DNA of 64,000 nucleotides from contig CAJTSE010000006.1 in NCBI GenBank assembly GCA_910578815.1, positions 78,559-142,558 of the forward strand. The letters run 5' to 3'. Positions 15,720-24,685 of the stretch are shown piece after piece (the first letter of the stretch is position 1; each line of letters opens with the position of its first letter). A model generated the notes under the pieces. That model saw nothing but the letters and a program-made list of their open reading frames with translations. It was not told the DNA's origin and searched no databases. Position numbers and translations under genes: made by a program. This DNA comes from an uncultured Acetatifactor sp. Lineage in GTDB: Bacteria; Bacillota; Clostridia; Lachnospirales; Lachnospiraceae.

Positions 15720-16384
15720 AAAAACATTTGCTGTGGGTTTTGCCGCTGTGTTTATTATGCGGGGCAATGATATTCGGCATTGTGAAAAGGGAGACTTATA
15801 TTGATGCACTAAAACAGGAAAACTATCTGGATCAGCTGTTGGTGGCGGAGATACATGAACAGTTTGCCGAGGCGCAATGCAGTAATATGCTGCAGAATCT
15901 GCCGCAGGTTCCGATTATTTTACGGGTGGAGGCGGTCGGTGAAATCGAGCATCTGTTTCATGTGAGCAGGCAGAAGATTATCATCCGGGAGGTATATGCG
16001 GGAGAAGGGCTGGCAGCAGGGGAAGAATATTACCTTTTTGCCAGAGCCTGGCGTTTGTCATTGGACGGATATTATAATGCAATCAATACAGGATATGTAA
16101 ATATGCTGGAGGCCGGCACGGAATATCTGGTATTCGTGGAGGACGTATTGGAGGACTTAAAGGGGGATCTTCCTGCGCTTAAGGTGTATGATGATGGCAG
16201 GGTTTCCACAGTGCCGGTGTTTTGTTATGAAGATCGCCAAAGTGTGGTTATCCCTTTGTCAGAGGATCCCACATATGTACCTTATAAAGATGTAAAGGAT
16301 AATGAATTTTTCACCACCTCAGAGAAGGGGCTGGAAATGCTGGAAGCATTAAAAGGGAAAATACTGTCGCTGTATCCCAGGTAA
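15716..16384 (+). CDS. Signal-anchored extracytoplasmic protein, cassette 2b
   Basis: A 222-residue protein whose ATG 15716 overlaps the ATPase stop (ATGA); GGGAGAGG just upstream is a good ribosome binding site. It has a single membrane segment near the N-terminus (LLWVLPLCLLCGAMIFGI) followed by an outside domain. Shared blocks with the 12185 product run from LPQVPIILRVE to LSLYPR. The four-base coupling to the ATPase indicates that it works with the transporter, perhaps as a receptor, chaperone or immunity factor for the secreted protein. This last point is inference. Confidence 0.75.
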   Translation: MKKHLLWVLPLCLLCGAMIFGIVKRETYIDALKQENYLDQLLVAEIHEQFAEAQCSNMLQNLPQVPIILRVEAVGEIEHLFHVSRQKIIIREVYAGEGLAAGEEYYLFARAWRLSLDGYYNAINTGYVNMLEAGTEYLVFVEDVLEDLKGDLPALKVYDDGRVSTVPVFCYEDRQSVVIPLSEDPTYVPYKDVKDNEFFTTSEKGLEMLEALKGKILSLYPR

Positions 16385-16485
16385 CACACCAGGTAACGGA
16401 TGGTTTTCAGGATTTTGCCCAGAGCTTGAAAACTTTACTGATTTTGCATATATTATAGGCATCAACATGAAAGAGGGTATGGTAT

Positions 16486-16701
16486 ATGAGTGATAGAGAA
16501 AGAGCAGTACAGCTTTTAAATGTGGTTCCTGATGATAAGATGGCTTATGTTATTGGCTTTATACAAGGGTTGACCATAGTGGAAGGCATGGAAATTCCAA
16601 ATCACGAGACCATTGAAGCTATAGAAGAAATAAAAAATGGCGGTGGTGAAGTGTATGAAGGCTCTGCACATGGCTTTGTACAAATGATGCTTGAGGATTA
16701 A
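16486..16701 (+). CDS. Antitoxin-like protein of a decayed YafQ-type module
   Basis: A 71-residue protein starting at ATG 16486 with AGAGGG upstream. It begins with LLNVVPDDKMAYVIGFIQGL, a helix often seen at the N-terminus of small RelB/DinJ-like or related antitoxins. It then has IPNHETIEAIEEIKNGGGEV and an acidic end, FVQMMLED, which would contact the toxin. Thirty bases downstream lies a truncated YafQ toxin, which supports the assignment. DNA-binding ability is not evident from the sequence. With the toxin damaged, the antitoxin may be a domesticated remnant. Confidence 0.6.
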   Translation: MSDRERAVQLLNVVPDDKMAYVIGFIQGLTIVEGMEIPNHETIEAIEEIKNGGGEVYEGSAHGFVQMMLED

Positions 16702-16731
16702 TAGATACTAAAAAATAAATTTTCCGGAAAA

Positions 16732-16875
16732 ATGAAGAAAGATTTAAAAACTTGCCTAAAAAGAGGATTCAATTTATGCCATATATCTCCGGACTGGTTA
16801 TTGATATATCGGCAAAATGGAGAATATTTAGAATTATATAGGACGGGAACGCATTCAGATTTATTTGACGAATAA
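16732..16875 (+). pseudogene. Internally deleted YafQ/RelE-type mRNA interferase
   Basis: A 47-codon frame from ATG 16732 to TAA 16875; the frame is also open some bases upstream. The first part, KKDLKTCLKRGFNL, is the N-terminal helix of YafQ-like toxins. The second part, CHISPDWLLIYR, then LYRTGTHSDLFDE, is the C-terminal catalytic half with the characteristic H-x-x-PDWLL-Y and RTGTHSDLF motifs. About 35 residues that normally join them are missing, apparently by an in-frame deletion. The product is unlikely to be active. Confidence 0.7.
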
Positions 16876-16921
16876 TGGCAGTCCAGTTGACTTTTGTCCG
16901 GGAATGAGATACATTTTCCAT

Positions 16922-18502
16922 ATGGGAAAGCAGCAGACGGAAGAAAAGGTATTTTCCTTTTTGGAAAAGTATAAAATGATACAGTCTGGGGATAAGGTGA
17001 TTCTTGGGGTTTCAGGAGGGGCAGATTCTGTTTGCCTCTTATTTCTGTTACTGGAATATCAAAAAAAGACGGCCTTTGAGATGTTGGCAGTTCATGTTGA
17101 CCACGGCATCCGCGGGGAAGCGGCCCTGGAAGACGCTGTTTACGTGGAGGAATTGTGCCGGCAGCAGGGGGTGGCTTTTCGGCTGGAGAGGGCAGATGTA
17201 AAGGGATTTTCGAAGGCGGAGAAATGTTCGGAGGAAGACGCAGGACGGCGCCTGCGTTATGAAGCCTTTAGAAGGGCAGCTCTGGAGTTTGGCGGAACAA
17301 AAATTGCGGTGGCCCATAACGCGGAGGACCGGGCGGAGACCGTGCTGCTTCACCTGTTCCGGGGCAGCGGTCTTAAGGGTATGCGCGGCATAGAGCCGGT
17401 GCGGGAGGACATCCTGCAGACCGAGGCAATTCCGAATGGGCGAATAAATAGTGATAGCCAACGGAAGGTGCAGGAGAGCGGATTTTGTCAGACGAATGAC
17501 GACAGTCCGCGGGAGGCATGGACAGAACCGGTTTACCGGATGAATATCGTTCGCCCTATTCTCTGCATGAAACGCGGAGAAATAGAAGAATACCTGCGGG
17601 AGAGGGGAATCCCCTGGCGGACGGACAGTACTAACGGAGAGGACGAATATGCCAGAAACCGGATCCGGCATCATCTCCTGCCCTGGGCAGAGCGGGAAAT
17701 TTCCGGCAGGGTGATAGAGCATATGTGCAGGACGGCGGATATTTTATCCGAAACGGAAGGCTATCTTGCGCAGCAGACGGAAAGTGCATTGGCAGACTGT
17801 ACGGTCAGGCGTGTTACTGGTGATATTACCGGCTGCGCCGGCATGACGGGAAGTGTGGAGATTGATGTTGAGGGCTTTCTTGCATATCACCCTGCCATTC
17901 AAAAGAGAATGATCCTAGAGCTGGCGGAGGAACTGTCGCCCACGGGAAAGGATATTTCTGCGGTGCATGTGGAAGCCGTTTTGAGTTTGTTTAAAACCGA
18001 GGGTAACCGCAGTATTGACCTGCCCTTTGGCATCCGTTTTGTCAGGCAGTACCGGAAAGTAGTTGCCGCTCCGGGGCGGCTGGGGAGGCAGCCCTGCCCT
18101 GAAAAGCCGGCGCCCTGCCGGGACGAACCGGAGCCAGGAGAGCTGCCTGAACCGGAGTTTATCCGTTTTTCCATACGAGAAGGGCAAGAAGTTCCTCAAA
18201 TTCAGTATACGAAATGGTTTGACTGTGATAAAATAAAGGGGCCACTGATTTTGCGATTTAGACAAAAGGGAGATTACCTTACCCTGTCGGACGGCGCCGG
18301 GAATATGATTCATAAGTCCTTAAAGGATTACATGATCGGAGAAAAAATACCCCGTGAGCAGCGGGACAGGATTCCCGTGCTGGCAGATGGCAGCCATGTA
18401 CTGTGGCTGGCCGGGTATCGAATCAGTGAATATTATAAGGTAGACAGGAATACAAAGCGTGTTTTGCAGGTAAAATTAAAAGGGAAACTGCCCGGACAGT
18501 GA
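16922..18502 (+). CDS. tilS: tRNA(Ile)-lysidine synthetase
   Basis: A 526-residue protein. I place the start at ATG 16922; ATG 16904 and a TTG at 16865 are in frame, and none has a strong ribosome binding site. The PP-loop SGGADS lies near residue 30, followed by HVDHGIRGEA and, further on, AHNAEDRAETVLLHLFRGSGLKG. The C-terminal domain has RFRQKGDYL and a final LWLAGYRISEYYKV. TilS adds lysine to C34 of tRNA-Ile(CAU), converting it to lysidine so that it reads AUA. A hydrophilic insert of about 40 residues separates GIEPV from the IVRPIL strand. It is the first gene of the tilS-hpt-ftsH trio. Confidence 0.95.
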   Translation: MGKQQTEEKVFSFLEKYKMIQSGDKVILGVSGGADSVCLLFLLLEYQKKTAFEMLAVHVDHGIRGEAALEDAVYVEELCRQQGVAFRLERADVKGFSKAEKCSEEDAGRRLRYEAFRRAALEFGGTKIAVAHNAEDRAETVLLHLFRGSGLKGMRGIEPVREDILQTEAIPNGRINSDSQRKVQESGFCQTNDDSPREAWTEPVYRMNIVRPILCMKRGEIEEYLRERGIPWRTDSTNGEDEYARNRIRHHLLPWAEREISGRVIEHMCRTADILSETEGYLAQQTESALADCTVRRVTGDITGCAGMTGSVEIDVEGFLAYHPAIQKRMILELAEELSPTGKDISAVHVEAVLSLFKTEGNRSIDLPFGIRFVRQYRKVVAAPGRLGRQPCPEKPAPCRDEPEPGELPEPEFIRFSIREGQEVPQIQYTKWFDCDKIKGPLILRFRQKGDYLTLSDGAGNMIHKSLKDYMIGEKIPREQRDRIPVLADGSHVLWLAGYRISEYYKVDRNTKRVLQVKLKGKLPGQ

Positions 18503-18532
18503 AATCTGTCCGATAAGTGAAACGGAGGAAAA

Positions 18533-19054
18533 ATGCAGGAGCGAGTCAGGGTACTTTTATCGGAGGAAGAGGTAGACAGGAGGATTCGGGAGATCGGTGA
18601 GCAGATCAGCAGGGATTATGCGGGAAGGAGCATCCACCTGGTATGTGTGTTAAAGGGCGGGAGTTTTTTTATGTGCGAGCTTGCAAAGAGGATCAGCGTT
18701 CCGGTTTCCCTTGATTTTATGTCGGTATCCAGCTATGGCAGTGACACGAAGTCCAGCGGTGTGGTAAAGATCGTAAAGGATCTGGATGAGTCCTTGCAGG
18801 GCAGGGATGTGCTGGTGGTGGAGGACATTGTGGACAGCGGCAGGACATTGAGCTATCTGCTGGAGATGCTGCAGGAGCGGAAGCCGGCTTCCCTGCGGCT
18901 TTGTACCTTACTGGACAAACCTGACAGGCGTGTTATAGATGTAAAGGTTGATTACACAGGATTTCAAATTCCGGACGAATTTGTGGTTGGGTATGGTCTG
19001 GATTATGATCAGATGTACCGTAACCTGCCATATATCGGCGTAGTGGAGAAATAG
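18533..19054 (+). CDS. hpt: Hypoxanthine phosphoribosyltransferase
   Basis: A 173-residue protein starting at ATG 18533 with GGAGG upstream. It contains HLVCVLKGGSFFMCELA near residue 42, the PRPP-binding loop VLVVEDIVDSGRTL and a conserved PDEFVVGYGLDYDQMYRNLPYIGV end. This is the full Hpt layout at normal length. It makes IMP or GMP from hypoxanthine or guanine plus PRPP. It sits between tilS and ftsH as in nearly all Firmicutes. Its stop overlaps the ribosome binding site of ftsH. Confidence 0.97.
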   Translation: MQERVRVLLSEEEVDRRIREIGEQISRDYAGRSIHLVCVLKGGSFFMCELAKRISVPVSLDFMSVSSYGSDTKSSGVVKIVKDLDESLQGRDVLVVEDIVDSGRTLSYLLEMLQERKPASLRLCTLLDKPDRRVIDVKVDYTGFQIPDEFVVGYGLDYDQMYRNLPYIGVVEK

Positions 19055-19066
19055 GAGGCTTTGAAC

Positions 19067-20884
19067 TTGAGGCGAGAGGGTAAGGGATTTTATTCGTTTT
19101 TTGTATTTATTCTTTTTATGTTGTCCATTGTTCTGGTGTTCAACATTGTAAACCAGAAAATAGAGGAAGATTATACCAAGGGGGAGCTTTACACGGATCT
19201 GGAAGCCGGTAATATTACTGCCGTGCGGATTCGGCTCAACGGAGAGACGCCTACGGGTGTGCTGGAGATCGAGTTAAAAAGCGGAGAAAGCAAGACGCTG
19301 TATGTAACCGATGTGGTGGAGATGGAGCAGGTGGTCCGCTCTTACGGCTTTGACCCTATGGTCAGCGACGTGCCCAGGCAGAGCTGGGTTTTGACAACGC
19401 TGGTGCCCATGCTGATCGTGATTGTGGTGGGTGTTTTCCTGTTTATGATGATAAATGCCCAGAACGCAGGGGCAAACGCCGGCAATGCCAAGATGATGAA
19501 TTTCGGCAGGAGCCGGGCCAAGATGTTCAAGGGAGACAAAACCATTTCCTTTGAACAGGTGGCGGGGCTGCGGGAAGAAAAAGAGGATCTTCAGGAGATC
19601 GTGGATTTCCTGAAGGAGCCGGGCAAGTATAATAAAGTAGGAGCAAGGATCCCCAAGGGCGTACTGCTGGAGGGGCCTCCCGGAACGGGTAAAACGCTGC
19701 TGGCAAAGGCTGTGGCTGGAGAGGCTGGTGTAGCATTCTTTAGCATTTCCGGTTCTGATTTTGTGGAAATGTATGTGGGCGTAGGTGCGTCCAGGGTGCG
19801 GGATTTGTTTGAAGAAGCGAAAAAGAACGCCCCCTGCATTGTATTTATTGACGAGATTGACGCCGTGGCAAGGCGCCGTGGAACCGGTATGGGCGGCGGT
19901 CATGACGAGCGGGAGCAGACCCTGAATCAGCTGCTGGTGGAGATGGACGGTTTTGGCGTTAATGAAGGGATCATTGTCATGGCGGCCACAAACAGGGTGG
20001 ATATTCTGGACCCTGCCATTCTTCGTCCGGGGCGTTTTGACCGTAAGGTGGCGGTGTGTACCCCGGATGTGGGTGGTCGGGAGGAAATTTTAAAGGTTCA
20101 TGCCCGGAATAAGCCCCTGGCCGAGGATGTGGATTTAAAGCAGATTGCCCAGACGACGGCAGGATTTACCGGAGCCGATCTAGAAAATCTTTTGAACGAG
20201 GCAGCCATCAATGCAGCGAAGGCCGGCAAGGCATACCTGTGTCAGGAGGATATTCGCAGAGCTTTTGTGAAAGTGGGCATCGGCGCGGAGAAAAAGAGCC
20301 GGATCATTTCAGACAAAGAAAAGAAGATTACGGCTTATCACGAGTCCGGCCATGCCATCCTGTTTCATGTACTGCCGGATGTGGGACCGGTATATACGGT
20401 GTCCATTATTCCGACGGGTCAGGGGGCTGCAGGATATACCATGCCTTTACCGGAGAAGGATGAAATGTTTTTGACGAAAGGCCAGATGCTGCAGGACATT
20501 ATGGTGTCTCTGGGAGGCAGGATTGCGGAGGAAATCATTTTCAAGGATATTACGACAGGCGCCTCCAGTGATATTAAACGGGCTACAAAGGTTGCAAGGA
20601 GGATGGTGACTCGCTTTGGCATGTCCGAAAATATCGGTGTGATTTGTTATGACGATGATGACGATGAGGTGTTTATTGGCCGCGATCTTGCGCATGCCAA
20701 GTCTCACAGTGAGGCGGTGGCCGGAGAGATTGACCGAGAGGTGAAAGCGATTATCAAGGAATGTTACTCCCGTGCAAAGGTGATTATCATGGAGCATGAG
20801 CAGGTGCTGCATAGGTGCGCGGAGCTTTTGCTGGAAAAGGAAAAGATTGGCAGGGAAGAGTTTGAGGCTCTGTTTGCAGTATAA
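19067..20884 (+). CDS. ftsH: ATP-dependent zinc metalloprotease FtsH
   Basis: A 605-residue protein. AGGAGG at 19053-19058 is eight bases from TTG 19067 but only two from TTG 19061, so I choose 19067. Two membrane segments flank a short outside domain (about residues 8-28 and 110-130). The AAA module has Walker A GPPGTGKT, Walker B CIVFIDEIDAV and the second region of homology ATNRVDILDPAILRPGRFDR. The protease site is HESGHA with a downstream Asp in DITTGASSD. It degrades misfolded membrane proteins and short-lived regulators. A DDDDDE stretch near the C-terminus is unusual. Confidence 0.97.
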   Translation: MRREGKGFYSFFVFILFMLSIVLVFNIVNQKIEEDYTKGELYTDLEAGNITAVRIRLNGETPTGVLEIELKSGESKTLYVTDVVEMEQVVRSYGFDPMVSDVPRQSWVLTTLVPMLIVIVVGVFLFMMINAQNAGANAGNAKMMNFGRSRAKMFKGDKTISFEQVAGLREEKEDLQEIVDFLKEPGKYNKVGARIPKGVLLEGPPGTGKTLLAKAVAGEAGVAFFSISGSDFVEMYVGVGASRVRDLFEEAKKNAPCIVFIDEIDAVARRRGTGMGGGHDEREQTLNQLLVEMDGFGVNEGIIVMAATNRVDILDPAILRPGRFDRKVAVCTPDVGGREEILKVHARNKPLAEDVDLKQIAQTTAGFTGADLENLLNEAAINAAKAGKAYLCQEDIRRAFVKVGIGAEKKSRIISDKEKKITAYHESGHAILFHVLPDVGPVYTVSIIPTGQGAAGYTMPLPEKDEMFLTKGQMLQDIMVSLGGRIAEEIIFKDITTGASSDIKRATKVARRMVTRFGMSENIGVICYDDDDDEVFIGRDLAHAKSHSEAVAGEIDREVKAIIKECYSRAKVIIMEHEQVLHRCAELLLEKEKIGREEFEALFAV

Positions 20885-21072
20885 AGTAAGCATTAAATGT
20901 GTTGGCAAAAATGTATTGTAGGAAATGTACAGAACAGAGCATACAATTTTGTGAAATTTGTGAATTTTGAGAATAGCCAAAAGCGATATGAGATGCTATT
21001 ATAATATGCGTAACCCCCCCAATATATTGTATAGTTTTTACTATACCCCTTTATGAAACAATACCTTCTCTA

Positions 21073-21110
21073 AAAAGGGCAGTCACCCCATGGCTGTCCT
21101 TTTTACTTTT
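21073..21110 (+). terminator. Rho-independent terminator after ftsH
   Basis: AAAAGGGCAGTCA (21074-21086 region) pairs imperfectly with TGGCTGTCCTTTTT across CCCCA and is followed by a T-rich tract. A smaller hairpin, GTATAGT-TTTT-ACTATAC, lies at 21029-21046. The rest of the 400-base gap to the next gene shows no coding sequence and no clear promoter. Confidence 0.8.
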
Positions 21111-21285
21111 TTCAAGGAAACTATTGAATTAAGGCGGCATATTCAGTAAAATATACTTGTTATAGTGTATTTGCCGTTCGGTTCTCGTTTAAGCTTCTGC
21201 AGCCGCATGAGATTGCATGGAAGATTAAACGGCCAGGGCGCGCTGTAAAAGTAAACATGATAGAACAAAAGCAGGAGAGCAAATC

Positions 21286-23400
21286 GTGGAAGAAAAGCTG
21301 AATTTAGAAGAGATTAAACGTCTGGAAAACAACAAGAGATACATTGGGACAATGCGCCCGGTTTTTAACAGGAGGGCTCTTTTTACAGATACCACGGGCG
21401 ATTACCTGATCCCGGATGAACCGGCTGAGGGTCAGGAGATTACGATAAGATTTCGTACGGCTAAGAATAACGTGGATAGGGTAGTTTTACTTTGCGGGGA
21501 TGAAAACATAATCATGTCGAAGGTGGAGAGTGACAAACATTTTGACTTTTACGCCTGTAACTTTAAGCTGGGAAGCGAAAAGCTGACCTACCATTTCGAA
21601 ATACAATCAGGAAGCCTGCGGGCGTACTATGATACCAGAGGGCTGGTACATGATCAGAACGGATATTATGATTTTGCGGTTATTCCCGGCTTTAAGACGC
21701 CCAAGTGGGCTAAGGGTGCGGTTATGTACCAAATTTATGTGGACCGTTTCTATAACGGGGATCCTTCTAATGATGTCTTGACTAATGAATACAGCTATAT
21801 CAATCAGCCGGTGCGCAAAGTTGAAGACTGGAATCGCTATCCTGCAAACATGGATGTCAGGGACTTTTACGGCGGTGACCTGCAGGGCGTGTTGGATAAG
21901 ATGGACTATCTGCAGGACTTGGGGGTGGAGGTTCTGTATTTTAACCCTTTGTTTGTGTCTCCCTCCAATCATAAGTATGATATTCAAGACTACGATTATA
22001 TCGACCCCCATGTAGGCAGGATCGTGGATGATAAGGGAGAACTGCTTCCCGAAGGACAAAAGGAAAATCGGTTTGCTGCCAGATATATTAACCGGGTTAC
22101 CAATCCGGCAAATCTGGAAGCCAGCAACGAGCTTTTTGCAAAGGTGGTGGAGGAAGCTCACAGGCGCGGTATTCGCGTTATTATGGACGGTGTGTTTAAC
22201 CATTGCGGTTCTTTTAACAAGTGGCTGGACAGAGAACGTGTTTACGAGAATGTTGGAGGATATGAAAAAGGGGCTTATATCAGTGGAGACAGCCCTTACA
22301 GGAGCTATTTTGCTTTTGCTAATCAAAACGGCTGGCCTTATAACAAGTCCTATGACGGCTGGTGGGGCCATGATACTCTGCCAAAGCTGAACTATGAGGA
22401 TTCAAAGCAGCTGATGGATTATGTGCTGAGAATAGGAAAAAAGTGGGTATCGCCGCCTTTTAATGCAGATGGATGGAGACTGGACGTAGCGGCAGATCTG
22501 GGCCGCAGTCAGGAGTTTAATCATTATTTCTGGCAGGAGTTTCGAAAGGCCGTAAAGGAGGCCAATCCGGATGCTATTATTTTAGCGGAACATTACGGAA
22601 ATACAAAGGAATGGCTGCAGGGAAACGAGTGGGATACCGTCATGAACTATGACGCTTTCATGGAGCCGGTGACCTGGTTTTTAACAGGTATGGAAAAGCA
22701 CAGCGATGATTTCAGGGAGGATCTGCTGGGAAATGCGGAAAGCTTTTGGGGTTCCATGCAGCATCACAGCGCCGGGTTTACCATGCCAAGCTGGCAGGTA
22801 GCAATGAACGAGCTTTCCAATCATGACCATTCCCGATTCCTGACCCGGACGAATCGTAAAGTGGGAAGGACTGACAGCGCCGGTCCTCAGGCGGCAGAGC
22901 AGGGCATTAATAAGGCTGTGTTTCGTGAGGCGGTTGTCATACAGATGACATGGGTAGGGGCGCCTACCATTTATTACGGAGACGAAGCGGGAGTATGCGG
23001 ATTTACGGACCCGGACAGCAGGCGGACTTATCCCTGGGGTCATGAGGACAAGGAGCTGCTGCAGTTCCACAAGGACATTATTCGGCTTCGCAGGGAAAAC
23101 TCGGAGCTGCGGAACGGGTCTATCAAATACGTAGACAGAGATTATAATTTCCTGGCATACGGACGGTTTAACAAAAATGGTCAATGTCTGATCCTTGTGA
23201 ACAATAACAACCATCCTATCCAGAAACAGATTTTCGTCTGGGAACTGGGAACGGCGAAGCACGGAAAAATGCGGGCACTGATCTGGACGGATGAAAACGG
23301 ATACAGTTCAGGGCAGGAGTTCGAAGTGACTGGCGGGAAAATAATGATTACGCTGCCTAAAACCTGTGCTGTCGTGCTGAAATTTATTATAGAAGAGTAG
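21286..23400 (+). CDS. GH13-family alpha-glucanotransferase / neopullulanase-like glycosidase
   Basis: A 704-residue cytoplasmic enzyme (no signal peptide) starting at GTG 21286 with CAGGAG upstream. An N-terminal beta domain (residues 1-140) of the CBM34 type precedes the catalytic barrel. The four GH13 regions are present: DGVFNHCG, GWRLDVAADLG (nucleophile D400), ILAEHYG (acid E435) and LSNHDHSR (transition-state D514). The layout, with MYQIYVDRFYNGD after the N-domain, is that of cyclomaltodextrinase, neopullulanase or maltogenic amylase. It would hydrolyse imported maltodextrins. It has its own terminator and seems to be monocistronic. Confidence 0.92.
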   Translation: MEEKLNLEEIKRLENNKRYIGTMRPVFNRRALFTDTTGDYLIPDEPAEGQEITIRFRTAKNNVDRVVLLCGDENIIMSKVESDKHFDFYACNFKLGSEKLTYHFEIQSGSLRAYYDTRGLVHDQNGYYDFAVIPGFKTPKWAKGAVMYQIYVDRFYNGDPSNDVLTNEYSYINQPVRKVEDWNRYPANMDVRDFYGGDLQGVLDKMDYLQDLGVEVLYFNPLFVSPSNHKYDIQDYDYIDPHVGRIVDDKGELLPEGQKENRFAARYINRVTNPANLEASNELFAKVVEEAHRRGIRVIMDGVFNHCGSFNKWLDRERVYENVGGYEKGAYISGDSPYRSYFAFANQNGWPYNKSYDGWWGHDTLPKLNYEDSKQLMDYVLRIGKKWVSPPFNADGWRLDVAADLGRSQEFNHYFWQEFRKAVKEANPDAIILAEHYGNTKEWLQGNEWDTVMNYDAFMEPVTWFLTGMEKHSDDFREDLLGNAESFWGSMQHHSAGFTMPSWQVAMNELSNHDHSRFLTRTNRKVGRTDSAGPQAAEQGINKAVFREAVVIQMTWVGAPTIYYGDEAGVCGFTDPDSRRTYPWGHEDKELLQFHKDIIRLRRENSELRNGSIKYVDRDYNFLAYGRFNKNGQCLILVNNNNHPIQKQIFVWELGTAKHGKMRALIWTDENGYSSGQEFEVTGGKIMITLPKTCAVVLKFIIEE

Positions 23401-23430
23401 CTTTTGCAAAAATGATGCAATGCGGGATTA

Positions 23431-23484
23431 TACTGGCTTTATACGGATGATTGTCTGTATGAAGCCGGTATATTATTTATTTTC
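23431..23484 (+). terminator. Rho-independent terminator after the GH13 gene
   Basis: Arms at 23431-23446 (TACTGGCTTTATACGG) and 23455-23470 (CTGTATGAAGCCGGTA) pair with three wobble or mismatch positions over 16 bp and are followed by a T/A-rich tract. Confidence 0.75.
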
Positions 23485-23548
23485 GAACCTAAGCTTTTTA
23501 GGTAATCAAAAAGCAGATGTGATGTGAGAATAAGGCGGGGTGTATTAA

Positions 23549-24685
23549 TTGGGGAGAGCGGGTAAAGCTATTTTACTGATAGTATGCGTTTGCATATTAG
23601 GATTACAGCCGGCAGCGAAGGCAGAGGCTGTTCAGATGCAGAGGGATTTGGGGCCGTCGGAACGGCCCGGACAGGAAGAGACGGATGATGATGCAGAGCT
23701 GCAACGGCTGATCAGGCTGTATGAGGAATATGAAGCCAGGTTTGCTGCCATAGAAAAAATTTCGGATATAGAGGATAATGGATTTGCCATTATCAAAGAG
23801 CAGAGCTTTCCTGTTATTTTGGAATCCTTTGGAGAGGAAGAAGTAACCTTTCTCTCCATTATGGAAGAAGAGTACAGCCGGCTGGGGGTATTGATTGCAG
23901 ACAGTGAAGGAGAAATTCTTTTCAAGACAAATCAGTTGGAGACCAATAACAAGCGGCTGGGGCAGCTGGAGCAGCCCACGAAAGGCATTGCGGCGGTATC
24001 TTTTCAGGATCTAAACCGGGACGGACTCACGGATATTATTCTGATTACTGACTGCGAGAGCGAGGCGGGCGGGTATTACAAGACGGGAGACGTATTGTTT
24101 CAGAGTGAGGGAGGATTTTACCGGGATTGGCGGATCTCGGACAAGATTAACCGATTCAGCATGAATAAAAGCGTGGATTTCATTGTGGCGTATGTAAGGG
24201 ACGGTGTATCCGTGGAGGTGCTGTATACGGCCACGACTTTGGACGAGCTTTTAGACAGCGGCTTTGAGATAATGGAGGAGCAGTGTTATTGGCGGAGCTT
24301 TGAAAAGCAGGGCAGCCTTCGTGTGGTGCCCGGCGTGATTAAAATGGCAGAATACAATATCTTTATGATATACTTGGTGAATGCTCAGGGATATATCGTT
24401 TTCAGTCTGCAGACTATGGACGAATATGATAATTTATATGCCCTGAAAGGCATGACCTGCAGGGACATAGACGGGGACGGAATGAAGGATATTCTGGTTC
24501 TTGCCAGATACAGCTATTCGGATGCGGAGGGTAATCTGCTGATTAATACCGTATGCTCAGTATTTTATCAGAGAACGGATGGCTTTGTGGAAGCGAGAAG
24601 CTTTCGGTGTACTCCGGAGGATACAGTGAGCGGGCTGGTGGAACGGATCCGCGGATACTGGGGATGGACGGTGGAAAATGATTAA
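23549..24685 (+). CDS. Secreted VCBS/FG-GAP-like repeat protein
   Basis: A 378-residue protein starting at TTG 23549 with GGCGGGG nine bases upstream. It has a signal peptide (residues 1-25, KAEA end). Two calcium-binding-like loops are visible, DLNRDGLTDIILITD near residue 155 and DIDGDGMKDILVLA near residue 310, as in FG-GAP/VCBS propellers. An acidic N-terminal region has a short coiled coil. The next gene, a response regulator, overlaps it by eight bases, so it is part of the same operon and may modulate the sensor kinase. This regulatory role is inference from linkage. Confidence 0.72.
   Translation: MGRAGKAILLIVCVCILGLQPAAKAEAVQMQRDLGPSERPGQEETDDDAELQRLIRLYEEYEARFAAIEKISDIEDNGFAIIKEQSFPVILESFGEEEVTFLSIMEEEYSRLGVLIADSEGEILFKTNQLETNNKRLGQLEQPTKGIAAVSFQDLNRDGLTDIILITDCESEAGGYYKTGDVLFQSEGGFYRDWRISDKINRFSMNKSVDFIVAYVRDGVSVEVLYTATTLDELLDSGFEIMEEQCYWRSFEKQGSLRVVPGVIKMAEYNIFMIYLVNAQGYIVFSLQTMDEYDNLYALKGMTCRDIDGDGMKDILVLARYSYSDAEGNLLINTVCSVFYQRTDGFVEARSFRCTPEDTVSGLVERIRGYWGWTVEND

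Noticed and set aside
16427..16460. Possible promoter for the antitoxin-like gene
   Set aside because: TTGAAA and TATTAT are present, but the spacing of about 19 bases or more and poor boxes make it unconvincing.
17048..17722. 224-codon minus-strand frame in tilS
   Set aside because: Shadow of tilS, which has complete PP-loop motifs.
21121..21166. Possible promoter upstream of the GH13 gene
   Set aside because: TATACT and TATAGT boxes are present, but no -35 element lies at an acceptable distance.
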